Source: Phallus indusiatus
Taxonomy: Eukaryota; Basidiomycota; Agaricomycetes; Phallales; Phallaceae
Length of the DNA stretch: 64,000 bases
Direction of reading: 5' to 3'
Assembly: GCA_027605045.1 (NCBI GenBank)
Contig: JAQFWX010000009.1
Coordinates: 186,001 to 250,000 of the forward strand
Positions 27,827 to 38,578 of this stretch are shown in pieces. Position 1 is the stretch's first letter, and every line of letters begins with the position of its first letter. The position numbers and the translations under genes are program-made. The notes under the pieces are model-generated. The model did not search any database and was not told where the DNA came from. It was given only the letters and a program-made list of their open reading frames with translations.

Positions 27827-29382
27827 TCACGCCGCGATCGTTTCAATCTGGGCCTTGAGCTTTTTCCTTCTTTTTCTTATGGGCTTCTTTTTTTCATTTT
27901 CATGGGAACCATCATCGTTGTCGTCCAACTTCCGTTTCGCACCTGCTTTCACCTGACCCTGCCCGTCATCAAGTCCCGCATTCTCAGTCCCAATCCGCAC
28001 TTTCTTCTTTTTCACACTAAGTGGGTTGGGGCCTTTCGGACCCTTCCGTTTCTTTTTAGGTTGTTCAGTGTCGGTGGATAGTGTGATGTTGGATGGTGTT
28101 GATGCTTGGGGAACGAGAGCTTTTTCTTCGATCTAAGAAAAAAAAAGACGTTTGGTTAAAGAAAGCATGAAGATATTATTCAGTCGTGAGAGCCTACCTC
28201 TCCTTTGGCGTTCAGGGTTGCATCACTAGGGGGTTCAAGAACCAGCACCGTACGGTTTAAGTGTACGAGCGGTGTGCCTGGAATATCTCGTAGACATGAA
28301 CGTGTCTCATCAGATTGACTGGCAACAATGTAGCGATGTTTATTCTTCTCGCCTATTAAACAGTCAGTAATTGGTTAGTGTTTACATCACCATTGTCGAA
28401 ACACGGGAGGGAATGGAAAAAATCGGAGGGAAGGAGAACAGCGTTTGGTGTTATGTCATGGTCCCTTTTTCTAGGCCCCTGCGACTTGCGTGTTTGCGTC
28501 TCTTTTTTCCCTCTCTGCAGTTATTTACACATTTGTCCGAGTAACGGTGTATCCATTCCCCGATATGCAAGCATACGCCGATCTGCGCATCGATACACAT
28601 GCCTATGGGCCAGATACAGAACGATATGGACAGATGGAAAGGACGCAAAAACAGAAAAGGCAGGATGATGGATGACGATGTTGGGAAACGCGAAAAAAAG
28701 GAGAAGAGCGGAAGGGGATAGAAAGAGGATAAATCAGAAGACATACCCACGACGCTGGCAATGCATTCCGTTCCATTAATAGCTTCTTTGTGGTTGCACT
28801 TTCTCCTTTCAAAAGATTTCGCTAGATCAACAGATGGTTGCTCTTGTTTTCCCAACTTGTATAACTCAACTATGGAGCACTGAGTTATCACTATTGGTCA
28901 GGAAAAGGGAGCACCGTAGATAGTGACAGAGAACATGTGATTCAGTTTTCGATGACAGGTTTTTTGGTTAGATCGCAACCATGGCAAGATGGTGCGTCCG
29001 TTATGTGTTGGCAAGATTAATTGATGCGGCAGAAAGCGTGTCCATTGTCAATTTCAAAAGAAAGAATGGTCGAGAAATTTCAGGCATGTCATGGATGAAA
29101 CGGGACAGGTCATATGAGGTTAAATCGGCCGATACACGGAGAAGAACATTTCTTACAAAGTTTAACACTTCCTAGCAATATGTTTTCTAATTGACGTTTA
29201 AGGTCGATTTTGAGGGACGTGGCTGCAGTGCACATGCTTGAGTCGACTGCGTTTGGTCAATAACCTTGACTTCGCCTCTTTCAGTGAATGTTACCTAAGA
29301 CTTGATACGGCTCCCGAAACCCGAAAGTAAGGTGATATAGCTGCATTAGCTTTTTGTATGTTTTCGCCCGTTTTTGCCTCAT
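27827..29382 (-). CDS. UTP23: rRNA-processing protein Utp23 (PIN-like, SSU processome)
   Basis: Five exons: 29295-29382, 29157-29246, 28747-28890, 28198-28352 and 27827-28132, giving 260 aa. The start MRQKRAKTYKKLMQLY and FGFREPYQVLVDSS are diagnostic of Utp23. They are followed by ITQCSIVELYKLGK, VDLAKSFERRKCNH, ECIASVVG, RYIVASQS, IPGTPLVHLNRTVLVLEPPSD and a basic tail beginning KKKRKGPKGPNPLS. The fold is a PIN-like domain with a zinc-binding Cys/His set. In yeast it is needed to release snR30 and for early 18S processing in the nucleolus. Introns 2 (266 nt) and 3 (394 nt) are far longer than the 50-70 nt usual in this window. Confidence 0.95.
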
Positions 29383-29700
29383 TTCGCTCAGAGTCAGAGG
29401 GAAGGAGAATTCAAGAAACTGGGGAAGAGAAAATAGAATTATTACGTAAAGATACTAAATACAGCGTTTTATTGGACCACTACTTTCCACAACATCCTCC
29501 AATTCGGTATTATTTATAAAAGTACACTTTTTCTTCGAAATTCTCCGAAAATCAAATTTATAAAAAGAAAAAAAAAATAGAAGATTAGGTTTTCGCCTAA
29601 AGTCGGTCCGAGTCTCGAAACTAGATTGCTCGCGTTAGTGGGAGTTTGGGGAATTGTTATAGGTACGCAAAGATATTCGACTTACACGAATTATATGGAT
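29383..29700. other. UTP23 promoter and 3' side of mini-gene 1
   Basis: 318 bp between the UTP23 start and the stop of the first secreted-peptide gene (both minus strand). It is AT-rich with an A-run near 29569-29579. It contains a strong donor-like GTAAGT just downstream of the peptide stop, which is probably incidental. Confidence 0.4.
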
Positions 29701-29883
29701 TTAATTGCATGAACGTGCGGTTGGACCACCACACCCATCGGTCTGGCGAGGTTCAAGGGGTGCAACTAGTGACGATAGTCAGAAAAACGAGGAGTGTGCA
29801 TGACACTTTTGTGCCCTACCTGGTGTAGCTGCAGCCAAGACAGAGAGGACTGCGACGGTGAACAAAGTAATGATGTAGCGCAT
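29701..29883 (-). CDS. Tiny secreted peptide precursor 1 (C-terminal GCGGPTARSCN)
   Basis: Two exons, 29820-29883 and 29701-29765, with a 54-nt GT-AG intron, encode 42 aa. Residues 1-19 (MRYIITLFTVAVLSVLAAA) form a clear signal peptide. The intron interrupts codon 22 in phase 1. The rest reads through Arg28 to QTDGCGGPTARSCN at the very C-terminus, with two cysteines (33 and 41) that could form one disulfide loop. A consensus TATA box lies 102 bp upstream of the ATG. The last 11 residues are identical to those of a second mini-gene at 31574-31806, which is the main evidence that this is a real gene. I do not recognise the family. The lack of a CaaX end argues against a classic basidiomycete mating pheromone. 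Confidence 0.75.
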
Positions 29884-29984
29884 TGTTATTTGAGGTGTGA
29901 GTAGTGTGTTTAGAGGAACACAAGTTCAGAGTAAATCTTTTGTGAGTTTGTTATTGCAACTCGATGTTCAAAAATTCTTGCCTC

Positions 29985-29991
29985 TTTTATA
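29985..29991 (-). promoter_or_regulatory. TATA box of mini-gene 1
   Basis: TATAAAA (coding strand, within GGGTATAAAAGAGG) at about 105 bp upstream of the ATG of the 42-aa secreted peptide gene. Its consensus form and spacing support active transcription of that gene. Confidence 0.7.
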
Positions 29992-31573
29992 CCCTGAACT
30001 CACGATTTGAAATTAAATAAATAAATAAAAACGACAAATAACACCCAGAAACATTTGGCACTGCATTTGAAACGATGAGCTAAATCCTGCGTATTGCCTA
30101 ATATCGATGCGGATAACAGATCCATACCTACGCATTACGGCCCCTTCTTCGCTTCGACGAATATGCCGCATAATTGAGCCGATTCCGAGTCAAATGTTCC
30201 TTCGTATAACCCTTTTCAGCGAAAAAAGCAGGCTTTACTCAGGTACATAGTAACAAATATGGAGCTAAGTTGTTCCGATACTTTGGGTCACGATACTTTG
30301 GAGTGTGGAAAAAAAGGTGGGATGTCAAACGAAAACCGAATGTCCCGCAAGGATAATCTTGGAGTTAGATGCCATGCTACAACGGGGCAGCTTACGGTTC
30401 ATCATCGGTAGTTGATCCTCGCCAACTCAGGAACATCACGAGTGGTCAAAAGCCAAACCGAAATGCCGGAATTTACGCGATTCACCATGTCTTAGACTGA
30501 TGTCTGTGTCTGTCCTATGAATTGACAAGCGATCGCTGTTTCCAGCTATTCAGCCCGAAAAAGAAGCCTCATATCTCCTCATCGCTTGTAGCGTGGCAAG
30601 CTACTTACTCAAAAATGATCAAGTACTTTGAAATATCTCTTGGGAGGGGCATGCCTGATATGGCAAGTTTGATTCAAAAGAGGGGTATTTCGCTATTCCG
30701 TCTCTCGTATACCTCTTTGGTTCATCCCAAATCGATTGCCACGTGGGTTTCGAAAAATTTCTTGTCGTCTCTTTCCGTCATTTTCATCAGATTTCTCTTA
30801 TGGCGAGCATGAAGACGGTTTAACTTGAGGTGGACCTTCATCAGCATGTGCACCTTACAGTGCGTTGAAGCGGGAAAATCCTAAGGAAAAATGTTTCACG
30901 ATTTACAGAAATGAAGCCGTTGACGGAAATACCTGTAAAACGCATAGAATGTGCTGGTATGATGACATACACGCCATCAATGGATCTCCGTGCATAGGAC
31001 AACGAATTTGAATTTGAATCCAAATTTATCTTTCGTATCTTTTTCCCAAGGAAACTTTCATGAACAATCAACTAGAAAATTGATATTATCTTTGTATAGA
31101 CACGTGAGAGGCTGGAGGACGGCCTAATATGGGCTTCGCCGCTCGATTTCCGGCTCGATTCGCTAGTCATGGCAATATCTGCCGCATTATGTATTGTATC
31201 ACGGTCATAATATTAAGCGGTTGTTTATTATTATGAACCGTCTATCTTAAGTATAGTATAGTAAAGTTTTCAGATGCTGATATTACATTGACCGTCAGTT
31301 CATTTGTTTGAAGGATTATAGGACGTCCAGTCAAAGAAATGCGATAAAAATGTGGACTTTAGGGGGCTTTTTACGGGAAGAAAATATACATTCTACAGTA
31401 TGTGCAGTAACATTAACAGTCCAACGCCGTACGAGTGGTTTTCTAATATAAAAGAAAAAATGAAAGAAAACACATGGTTGCGTCATCATTAAAATAGAAT
31501 GAACTACTATTCCAATGTTGGTCAAACGCGGCGGACGAAACAAAAATATCAAGCATGAACTCACCCGGTGGTC
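29992..31573. other. Spacer between the two mini-genes
   Basis: 1.6 kb, AT-rich, without a recognised gene. Frames of up to 96 codons exist (for example 30522-30812 plus), but none has a family match. No third copy of the GCGGPTARSCN motif was seen by eye on either strand. Confidence 0.4.
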
Positions 31574-31806
31574 TCAATTGCAGCTTCTGGCAGTGGGACC
31601 GCCGCATCCGTTCACAGCATCCGAGTCTGGACTATTGATTAGCCCACGATCTACTAATATGGGGATAGATACCATATCAGAGAATGGTATCGTTGATAGC
31701 AAAAAAAACTGTAAATACCTAGGACCATTGCGCTACCGACACTAGCGTAATTGAAAAGTATGCCGATTACGGCAACTTTGACAGCGGTCAAAAAGGAGAA
31801 ATGCAT
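31574..31806 (-). CDS. Tiny secreted peptide precursor 2 (C-terminal GCGGPTARSCN)
   Basis: Two exons, 31719-31806 and 31574-31653, with a 65-nt intron, encode 55 aa. The ATG at 31806 starts a signal peptide (MHFSFLTAVKVAVIGILFNY, cleavage probably near Ala21-Ala26). An in-frame ATG at 31845 would add 13 polar residues and is less likely. The intron again splits a Val codon (30) in phase 1 just after the signal peptide. The mature part runs from VDRGLINSPDSDAV to NGCGGPTARSCN at the C-terminus, with Cys46 and Cys54. A TATA box lies about 113 bp upstream. Gene design matches the 42-aa gene 1.9 kb away, while everything except the C-terminal 11 residues has diverged. Function unknown. Confidence 0.75.
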
Positions 31807-31918
31807 TTTAATTTTTTGAGAGTTCGAAGAAGGGTTGCTATTCAAGAGCTGGCTATCTAGGGAGGGCTGACTATGAGAGCTGTACTGTGACTTCGTCAGC
31901 CTGAGGAAGTGAGGGTCT

Positions 31919-31925
31919 CTTATAT
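31919..31925 (-). promoter_or_regulatory. TATA box of mini-gene 2
   Basis: ATATAAG (coding strand, within GCATATAAGAGACC) lies about 113 bp upstream of the ATG of the 55-aa secreted peptide gene, the same spacing class as in mini-gene 1. Confidence 0.65.
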
Positions 31926-34900
31926 GCAGGGAGATTAGCCACCCTCCAGTGCCTTATTGACGAAGCATGGAGCAGGCATAGTATTCAATGAGAAATCATG
32001 GATCAGAAGAACTTTAATTTGAGAGAAGCGGCTACACTAACCTGGAGAACCCCCAGTGATAAGTCAAAAAAAGCCAGCTGCGCGGGAATACGAACGGCTC
32101 AAGCAATGTTCCAGCGGCGAAGTTTACACGGAAGACAGGTGAATGAAACGCTGCTTCAGGAAGGAGAATTCCAAATTCGAAGGAGTAATCTGAATAGCCT
32201 AAGCACAATTATCCTGCGGGTACCCATGGAACTGTAACATTAGCCAAACAGCTGTCAGGATCCAGCATTCTTGCGAGGCGTGGCTAGTCAGATAACAGAC
32301 ACGATGGAACCCGAACGATCCGCCTTGAGAATTGTGGAGAAAGCATGTCAAAAACCATTTCTTGTGGTCAATCTCTCAAATTATTTGAAACTGGCATGGC
32401 TCTTGTTCGCAGTCGATGGCTCCATTGGCACAAATTAATAGCAAATTATCTCCATGCTGGCTTTTTTATCTTCACAAACAACTTAATAAATATATGGCAC
32501 AGCCGCTGTGCGCAGCACCTTAATCTGTCATTATCGTATACGGCTAGAGTCTAGAGTCTGAAGCCGGACTCGTGGATTCGTCACCGAAGCGGACCTCGAA
32601 AAGCAACTGAGACCGCTTGCAATTGCTTTCTCGTCTTCACCATAACCGCAAACTGTGCATGCTCACAAAAAACGCAGCTTAGGTCGAATTGGGCAATCAA
32701 AAGTTTTTTTCCTGGCACAACGGGAATTCCGCTGTATTGACTCGATCCCCTTTTTGTTCTTTTTCGAAGTCGATGGTATTTTTACCTTTGTCCACTAGGA
32801 TGTCAGTACACGAGTCGCCGAAGTTCGGAATCTTGTTCACCCCGTTTAGCTCTCGCAGGCGTTACATTTACCTTTTGACTATCAAATTCTTTCACCGAGA
32901 TGACCCGAATACCAAAGAAAAAACAAATTCAAGCGGAAAACATGGCTTACCTTTATATAAACATCGCGTCTTTGTTTGTTCGAGGTCTTTTTCTTTGACC
33001 GTATTCCACTTTTATTATTGCAACAAATCAAGAGGGGCGGATCGTTCTGGGCCTTCTGCCATCTGTCGATTTCCTACCCCGTTCCCATTGGTACACGTGC
33101 CGTACGAACACAAACTAAATTGAGACAGCGCTCGCGCGATTGTAGGCAGGGCAGCAATGACTTTTCCGACAATCGTTGGCAAAACTTTTTAAAAATCACT
33201 GATATCCAGTTTTGACGTATGTCGTGTCCAATGCCATTGTCTGCGCTAGTTGCCTCGTGTTCCTATATGGCTTGGGCTATTTTCTGCGTATTTGTTCATG
33301 GTCATATTCCCAAAATAAGGAAAGAGGATTTTTACTTAGTCCAAAAGGAGAGGCTTCCATCTATCTATCTAGGGCATATCGCATGATTGTAAACTGATTT
33401 TTGATTTTTTCCTTGGTTTCTGCTCCGTATTCTCCGCAGGCACGCTCCATCCTCTGTCAACTTGTATCGTCATCCTTCTGGCATCACAATGTGCTAAATA
33501 GCCGTCAAATGAAGTCATCCGTACATCCTGATTGGTTTCGTTCAGGTGAATGTGTTTATTAACTTAACCACATTGGATAGGTTCCGGCTCGTAATCCCAC
33601 GAAGGACATAATTGACCCAATTAAAACTTGCTGCGACCATCTCAAGCGTAATCGTGCGACTCATTGGTAATTCAGCTCCCATACATCTAGCATTTCTTGA
33701 TATCGTCCATCATCCCACTTCAATGGCCGTACTCTCATCTATGTAGCTCCTTGAAACGAGGCAACCAGGCTCCACCGGTAGCAATAATTTGGGAATCCGA
33801 TATATCAAACTGGTGAGTGGTTACCTTTTCAGCTATCTTATGACAAATCTGACTGATTGACTTCGTGTCCTGTTATTAGTTTATACGGTCCTTTTCCTGT
33901 TTTTTCTTCCATGACAGGGAAGGCAAAGTATTGAAATTACACCGGGGAGGAACGGCAAAAATATCCTCCATTGATTTACGGCACGTTGCATTTTTGTTGT
34001 AATATCTTCTTCCTTCAAAGCCTTGTGATCAATAACACCTACGCTCACCGCTGAGACGGGTTACCCGGTCATGGTTTTCTTTCGGGTTTACTGTCCTAAA
34101 GTTTTTTATAAATATTCGAACTGCTTTTCACCAAGATTTTACAGAGAGATTTTACAGATTTGTTTTTGCATCCTGTCGCGAAGATCACTAGTTGAACATT
34201 GGCCGCAAAAAACCTGTCTAGCATGGAATTATATTTGTTAAGCGTCTGTTGCTACCACCTTTTTAGGAGACACTTGATTTTCATCAGACATGTTATTTAT
34301 CTTCTGACAGGTTTCAAATACTTAGATGCGCCCATACGCTGACACTATCCATTGATGTTCAAAATGTACTTCTGGGGATTCTCAAGATTCTTTCCGACTC
34401 CGGGGATTTCTAAAGCCATAGTGACTGTGAAGAACCTTGCCTTATGTTGTTTGTCGCCCTGAAACCGTCTTGGATCTCCCGATCAAACTTTCAAAGCCAA
34501 AAACCCTTTTTTCTGACTTCTTTTCTCATCAGGTTGTCTAAACGTGCGTACAAAAATATTTCTGCTGCACAAATTGGAGAAGCAGAAACAAAGACCATGT
34601 ATGGTTTCCTTGTTCCGTACTCGTCGCATTGATATAATGTCGCGTTCTAATTGACTCCCGATAAGAGCTGAAGTGACTTGGCGAGGTAAGCTTTGTATTA
34701 TTTCCCAAAAGTTACCGGGCTTATCTGAGCAATAGGAGGATCCGCGATGATAAATAAAATGAGACTTCCAATCCTAATTTGGATGAGTTTGTCGCTGGAA
34801 ACTCAGAGCCGCACGGAAACTACCGAATCATATATGCTATATAGAATCAAATACTTGAGTCTTGCCTAACTACCTGAACGGGAAGTGTATAGATATCTCT

Positions 34901-35661
34901 CAAAAGTACGAAAGACTAAACTAAGTCACATATCTGTCAGGGTTGTGATATAAATGAGCTGTCGATAATTCTCTGAAAACGTACGAATTTCCTAATTGCT
35001 ATCCTTCAAGCTACAGGACCATTTCTCCCACATCTCAGTCAAACAGGATTTATTCGCCGTTAAGAGCTCATAGAAACGCTACGTCCGGCTGTCGGCTTTT
35101 CACTGTCTCACAACAGCTTCTTGTTACATTATCGACATCGGAAAGTTGCGTCTCCCCCGCACTGAACGTGGGTATCATCGGAACACGAAGACAGAATGGA
35201 GGGTCATTCCCAGGGATACAGTCCTCAAGTCATTTCACTTTGAATTCAACAACAAATGAGTTTTTATGTAACGTGTTCTTCTCCCAATGAAATGGATTCA
35301 GATCCCGGCCATATGAAGAATCTTTTCTGGCCTGATCCTGTTCTCAAAGATTCATAGCACCTTCGATTACTAGGTGAGTCGTCGCAGTCATGCCAATCGC
35401 CCTTGGCTTTGCACACGCAGACCAATAATCCGTCGGCAGTCCGAAAAGTTGTATGAATATCTGACACAAATGTCTCATTCCTGTTTGATCCCTTTAATCT
35501 CAAATGTATAGACTTTTAATCGGTTTGAGCTATTCCATTGTACTACTTCTGTCATTCATGGCATCATTCTGCAGACACTTGGTACATTGACTCCATTTTT
35601 GTATCCACTCCTCGTTTTTCGCTTAAGTCTGCGCCTCATTGCTCGGCTAAGCCACCCAGGC
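31926..35661. other. Long gene-poor stretch with possible gene relics
   Basis: About 3.7 kb without an intact gene. On the minus strand between about 33.4 and 34.7 kb, short coding-like stretches are interrupted by stops and frame changes. They include GKVLHSHYGFRNP and VQLVIFATGC, which resemble flavin-monooxygenase motifs. This may be a decayed gene but is weakly supported (see findings). The rest shows nothing recognisable. Confidence 0.35.
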
Positions 35662-35675
35662 CCGTGACGTCACGG
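35662..35675. promoter_or_regulatory. Perfect 14-bp palindrome with CRE core (TGACGTCA)
   Basis: CCGTGACGTCACGG is a perfect palindrome centred 79 bp upstream of the start codon at 35748. The TGACGTCA core is the consensus site of ATF/CREB-type bZIP factors. Use in vivo is inferred from position only. Confidence 0.55.
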
Positions 35676-35747
35676 TGGCCGTCTGACCGATGATTCAGTT
35701 TCAGAAACCCACGCTGACCGCGAAATGTACAGTGCAGGTTCTGCATC

Positions 35748-38145
35748 ATGGCTTCCACGTCAAACAACCCAATCCCATTCATAACTGCTTCCCCTGAAGA
35801 CAGTTTCGTTCCTAGGAAAGAATTTGTGTCTTCCTCTGTTCGACAATTCTCGTCTTTTGCATTACTTTCGTTCAGCTCCAATAACGTTATCAGATTTACG
35901 AACTTCGAACACGGTGTATTCAATGAACTCAAGGCTAGATTGCACTCAGTAATTGGCTTGCGTGCCTTCCGCGAAAATGCTGAACATACGCTAGGCGAAA
36001 TTATTTTACTCGACAAACCATGGTCGAACGCTAGGTCTCTCAGTACTGAGATAGTACTCGTTCAAGTCTTCGCGATTCTACTGCGATTTGACTATAACTC
36101 CGTCTCTCAAATTGAATATGGTCGCGAAGCAAATGATCGTCTTACCCTTGTATTTTCTCGACCTAATGCCCGAACGGCTGTGTATCCAGAGGGGAACAAA
36201 CCCCCGTCCCAATCGGGGGTAGCCTCTTTCGGGCTATCGTTTACATCGGCCACATCTCTGCGAGTCGTTTGTTCGCCATTGACGGGTACTCCGGCCATTT
36301 TACAGTCAATAAGAGGCTCCTGGCCGAAAGGTGTCAAATCGGAGAAGAAGTTAGGAGAACATTGTTACGAGTTTAAACTCAAAGGTTATTCATGTACGCC
36401 GTTCTTCTCTTTGTTATTTTTGCCTTTAAAATTTCTAATTGATTGATATAGGGTTTCAAGAGGATACCTTCAGCGATGATGCCCCTCGGCACATATTGAC
36501 AATACTATCATCCCTTGATAAATATTCCTGGAGACTAATTACGTCCCTCTCACTATCTTCCGGCCGCTCACGCACCAAAGATTTTTGGATTTTTGCAAGC
36601 CATCCAGAGGCAGCTTCTCACAACGAACAAATTCAACCCGTATCATTAGTAAACCTAGGCACTCCACTCAGACGAGACCAATTCGAGCCAATTGAGGATG
36701 GTTTTAACGGATCAGAAGGATCAAATACGGCAGCTCATTCCACCGAAGATCTGACAGTACCGGAGCCTCGAGTCAACACATTATCTCATTTTAAATCCAA
36801 TTCGTCGTTAGATCATAACTTACTGGACCGTAATTTGAAGCCTCAAAACCATAACGGCCATATGAGAGCGTCGAGTGATGTCACTGGGCTTAACGGATCG
36901 CGGGAAATGGGGCATCTGACAAACACAGTGCACCGGCGGCCCCCGTTGGCTGCGCCGATTCCCATTAACATTTCGAATACTGCTTCCTTCCTTATAGATT
37001 CCCCGAGTGAACCCACACCCAGCGTAGGGAGACGACCACCGACGCATTCCTTGATATCTCTTCCTAAAGATGCGGCAGACGAACCACGCTCTCAAACCAA
37101 CCCAGATAACACAAATGCTGGTCTTGCTCCGGCAACAGGGAATTATGACCATGACACCCGATCTTCTTCAAGGACTGATAATCCGCCTGTTCTGTCTCCC
37201 TTGCCTTTCTCTCCTCTTCTTGTTCCGAACGCTTTCCGAACCCCTACCGGGGTAGAAGGTTTAAGTAGGACTGCCAGTCATTCCTCCGAGAGAAGCTTTG
37301 AAGTACCGATAACTTGGGTTCCTCACAACACAGACGGAGATAAAGATGGCCAGCTTGTAAATCCGTCCGCCGACAATGACCCGAAGAAAAACCCACCATC
37401 AGCTTTTTCTGATCCCACAGCTCATGGTGTCTCGATGTTAACTAATAAATCCAATCCCAGTGATCCTGTTCTTCCGGGAGGTTGGGTTAATACGCCCTCA
37501 GCTGACGTCATTCAAGATCCTTTGCAGACCAAACCGGATTTAGAGCACATCGACTCGTTGAGTCAGTTGAACGGAACGCTTCAGCGAGATCCTGACTTGT
37601 TGAAAGAGCACAAAACAAGTTCTATCATTTCCTCCTCGCCACAGATTATCCAGCCGTCCTCTCACGAAACCGATAGACCTGGACATGATCCCGCGAGAAA
37701 GAAAAGTGAATACGCAGTCGTGAGCACTGTTCCACAACCGGTCGTCCCACCAGTACCTACGCGGCCAGAACTCCCTGCAGGGGAGAACTCGGAGGGTATA
37801 GATAGTCCGGGAACGGGCTCATGGATCGTTGTCAGTCGACGTACGCCACTTCCGGACGATGAACCATCTTCTCCCCTTACTGCCCTAGATCTTCAACAGT
37901 CCGAATATGGTGCGGGTTCAAGATTAGGGACGTCCTCGGCTGCCGTACATTTTGTGAACCAGACTGCTCCTGTGAGAGATTCGTCCAAGGGGGACTCTCC
38001 ACGAAAGAGAAGGCCTTCTATTATGGCGCGCTTGTTACCGTCACGCAAAGAAGACAACGACGAGCAAACTAACATTCCTTTGGGAGACGAGAAAAAGAGC
38101 CGTCAAAAGCCTAAGAAACTTCTTCATGGACGATCGCGGAAGTAG
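35748..38145 (+). CDS. Conserved basidiomycete protein of unknown function
   Basis: Two exons, 35748-36393 and 36452-38145, giving 779 aa. The splice joins KLKGYS to WFQEDTFSDD across a TGG codon. The first ~250 residues look like a folded domain (HSVIGLRAFRENAEHT, SQIEYGREANDRLTLVFSRP, HILTILSSLDKYSWRLITSL). The remaining two thirds are low-complexity, rich in Ser, Pro, Asp and Asn, and end in a basic tail (KPKKLLHGRSRK). From memory, proteins with the REANDRLT and W-F-Q-E-D-T-F blocks occur widely in Agaricomycetes as hypothetical proteins. No catalytic motif, signal peptide or membrane segment is visible. Function not assigned. Confidence 0.85.
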
Positions 38146-38578
38146 GCTGACTTCTTTAATTATGATAATTAGATAAGGACAATTTTCTTTATCTTATTTC
38201 GTATATTATGGATTATTGGACATTTCCTATTTCGATGATACCATTTTCTTTTAGTAGTATTAATAATTTTGCGTCTTTCACTGTACAAAATTCTACACTT
38301 AATCTCGCTTCAAATATCAATATCCGTTGCTTCATATTACCGATTGTCTAATCGCATACAGTATCCGAGATTTCGTCGACGTTCAAACTTTCTTGTTATC
38401 AAACCACTGTTAGACGGTAGCATGAATTTAGGTTTTACTGTCAAGGTGCCTTGACTTTCTGAGCCTAATGGACATTGTGAGCGATAAAATAAAACTCACT
38501 CTTGGAGATTCAAGTGGTTGGGAACTCCCAGTCGCGCTGTACGTTAAAGGACGCTCCGAACTACGAGTTATCCAAGCC
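38146..38578. other. Intergenic, 3' side of two convergent units
   Basis: 433 bp between the stop of the unknown-function gene (plus) and the stop of the GST-like relic (minus). AT-rich at the left end (38150-38300). No feature recognised. Confidence 0.4.

Noticed and set aside
28981..29175. 64-codon plus-strand frame with good ATG context
   Set aside because: It lies antisense to UTP23 exon 2 and intron 2 and has no family match. The minus-strand Utp23 exons explain the region.
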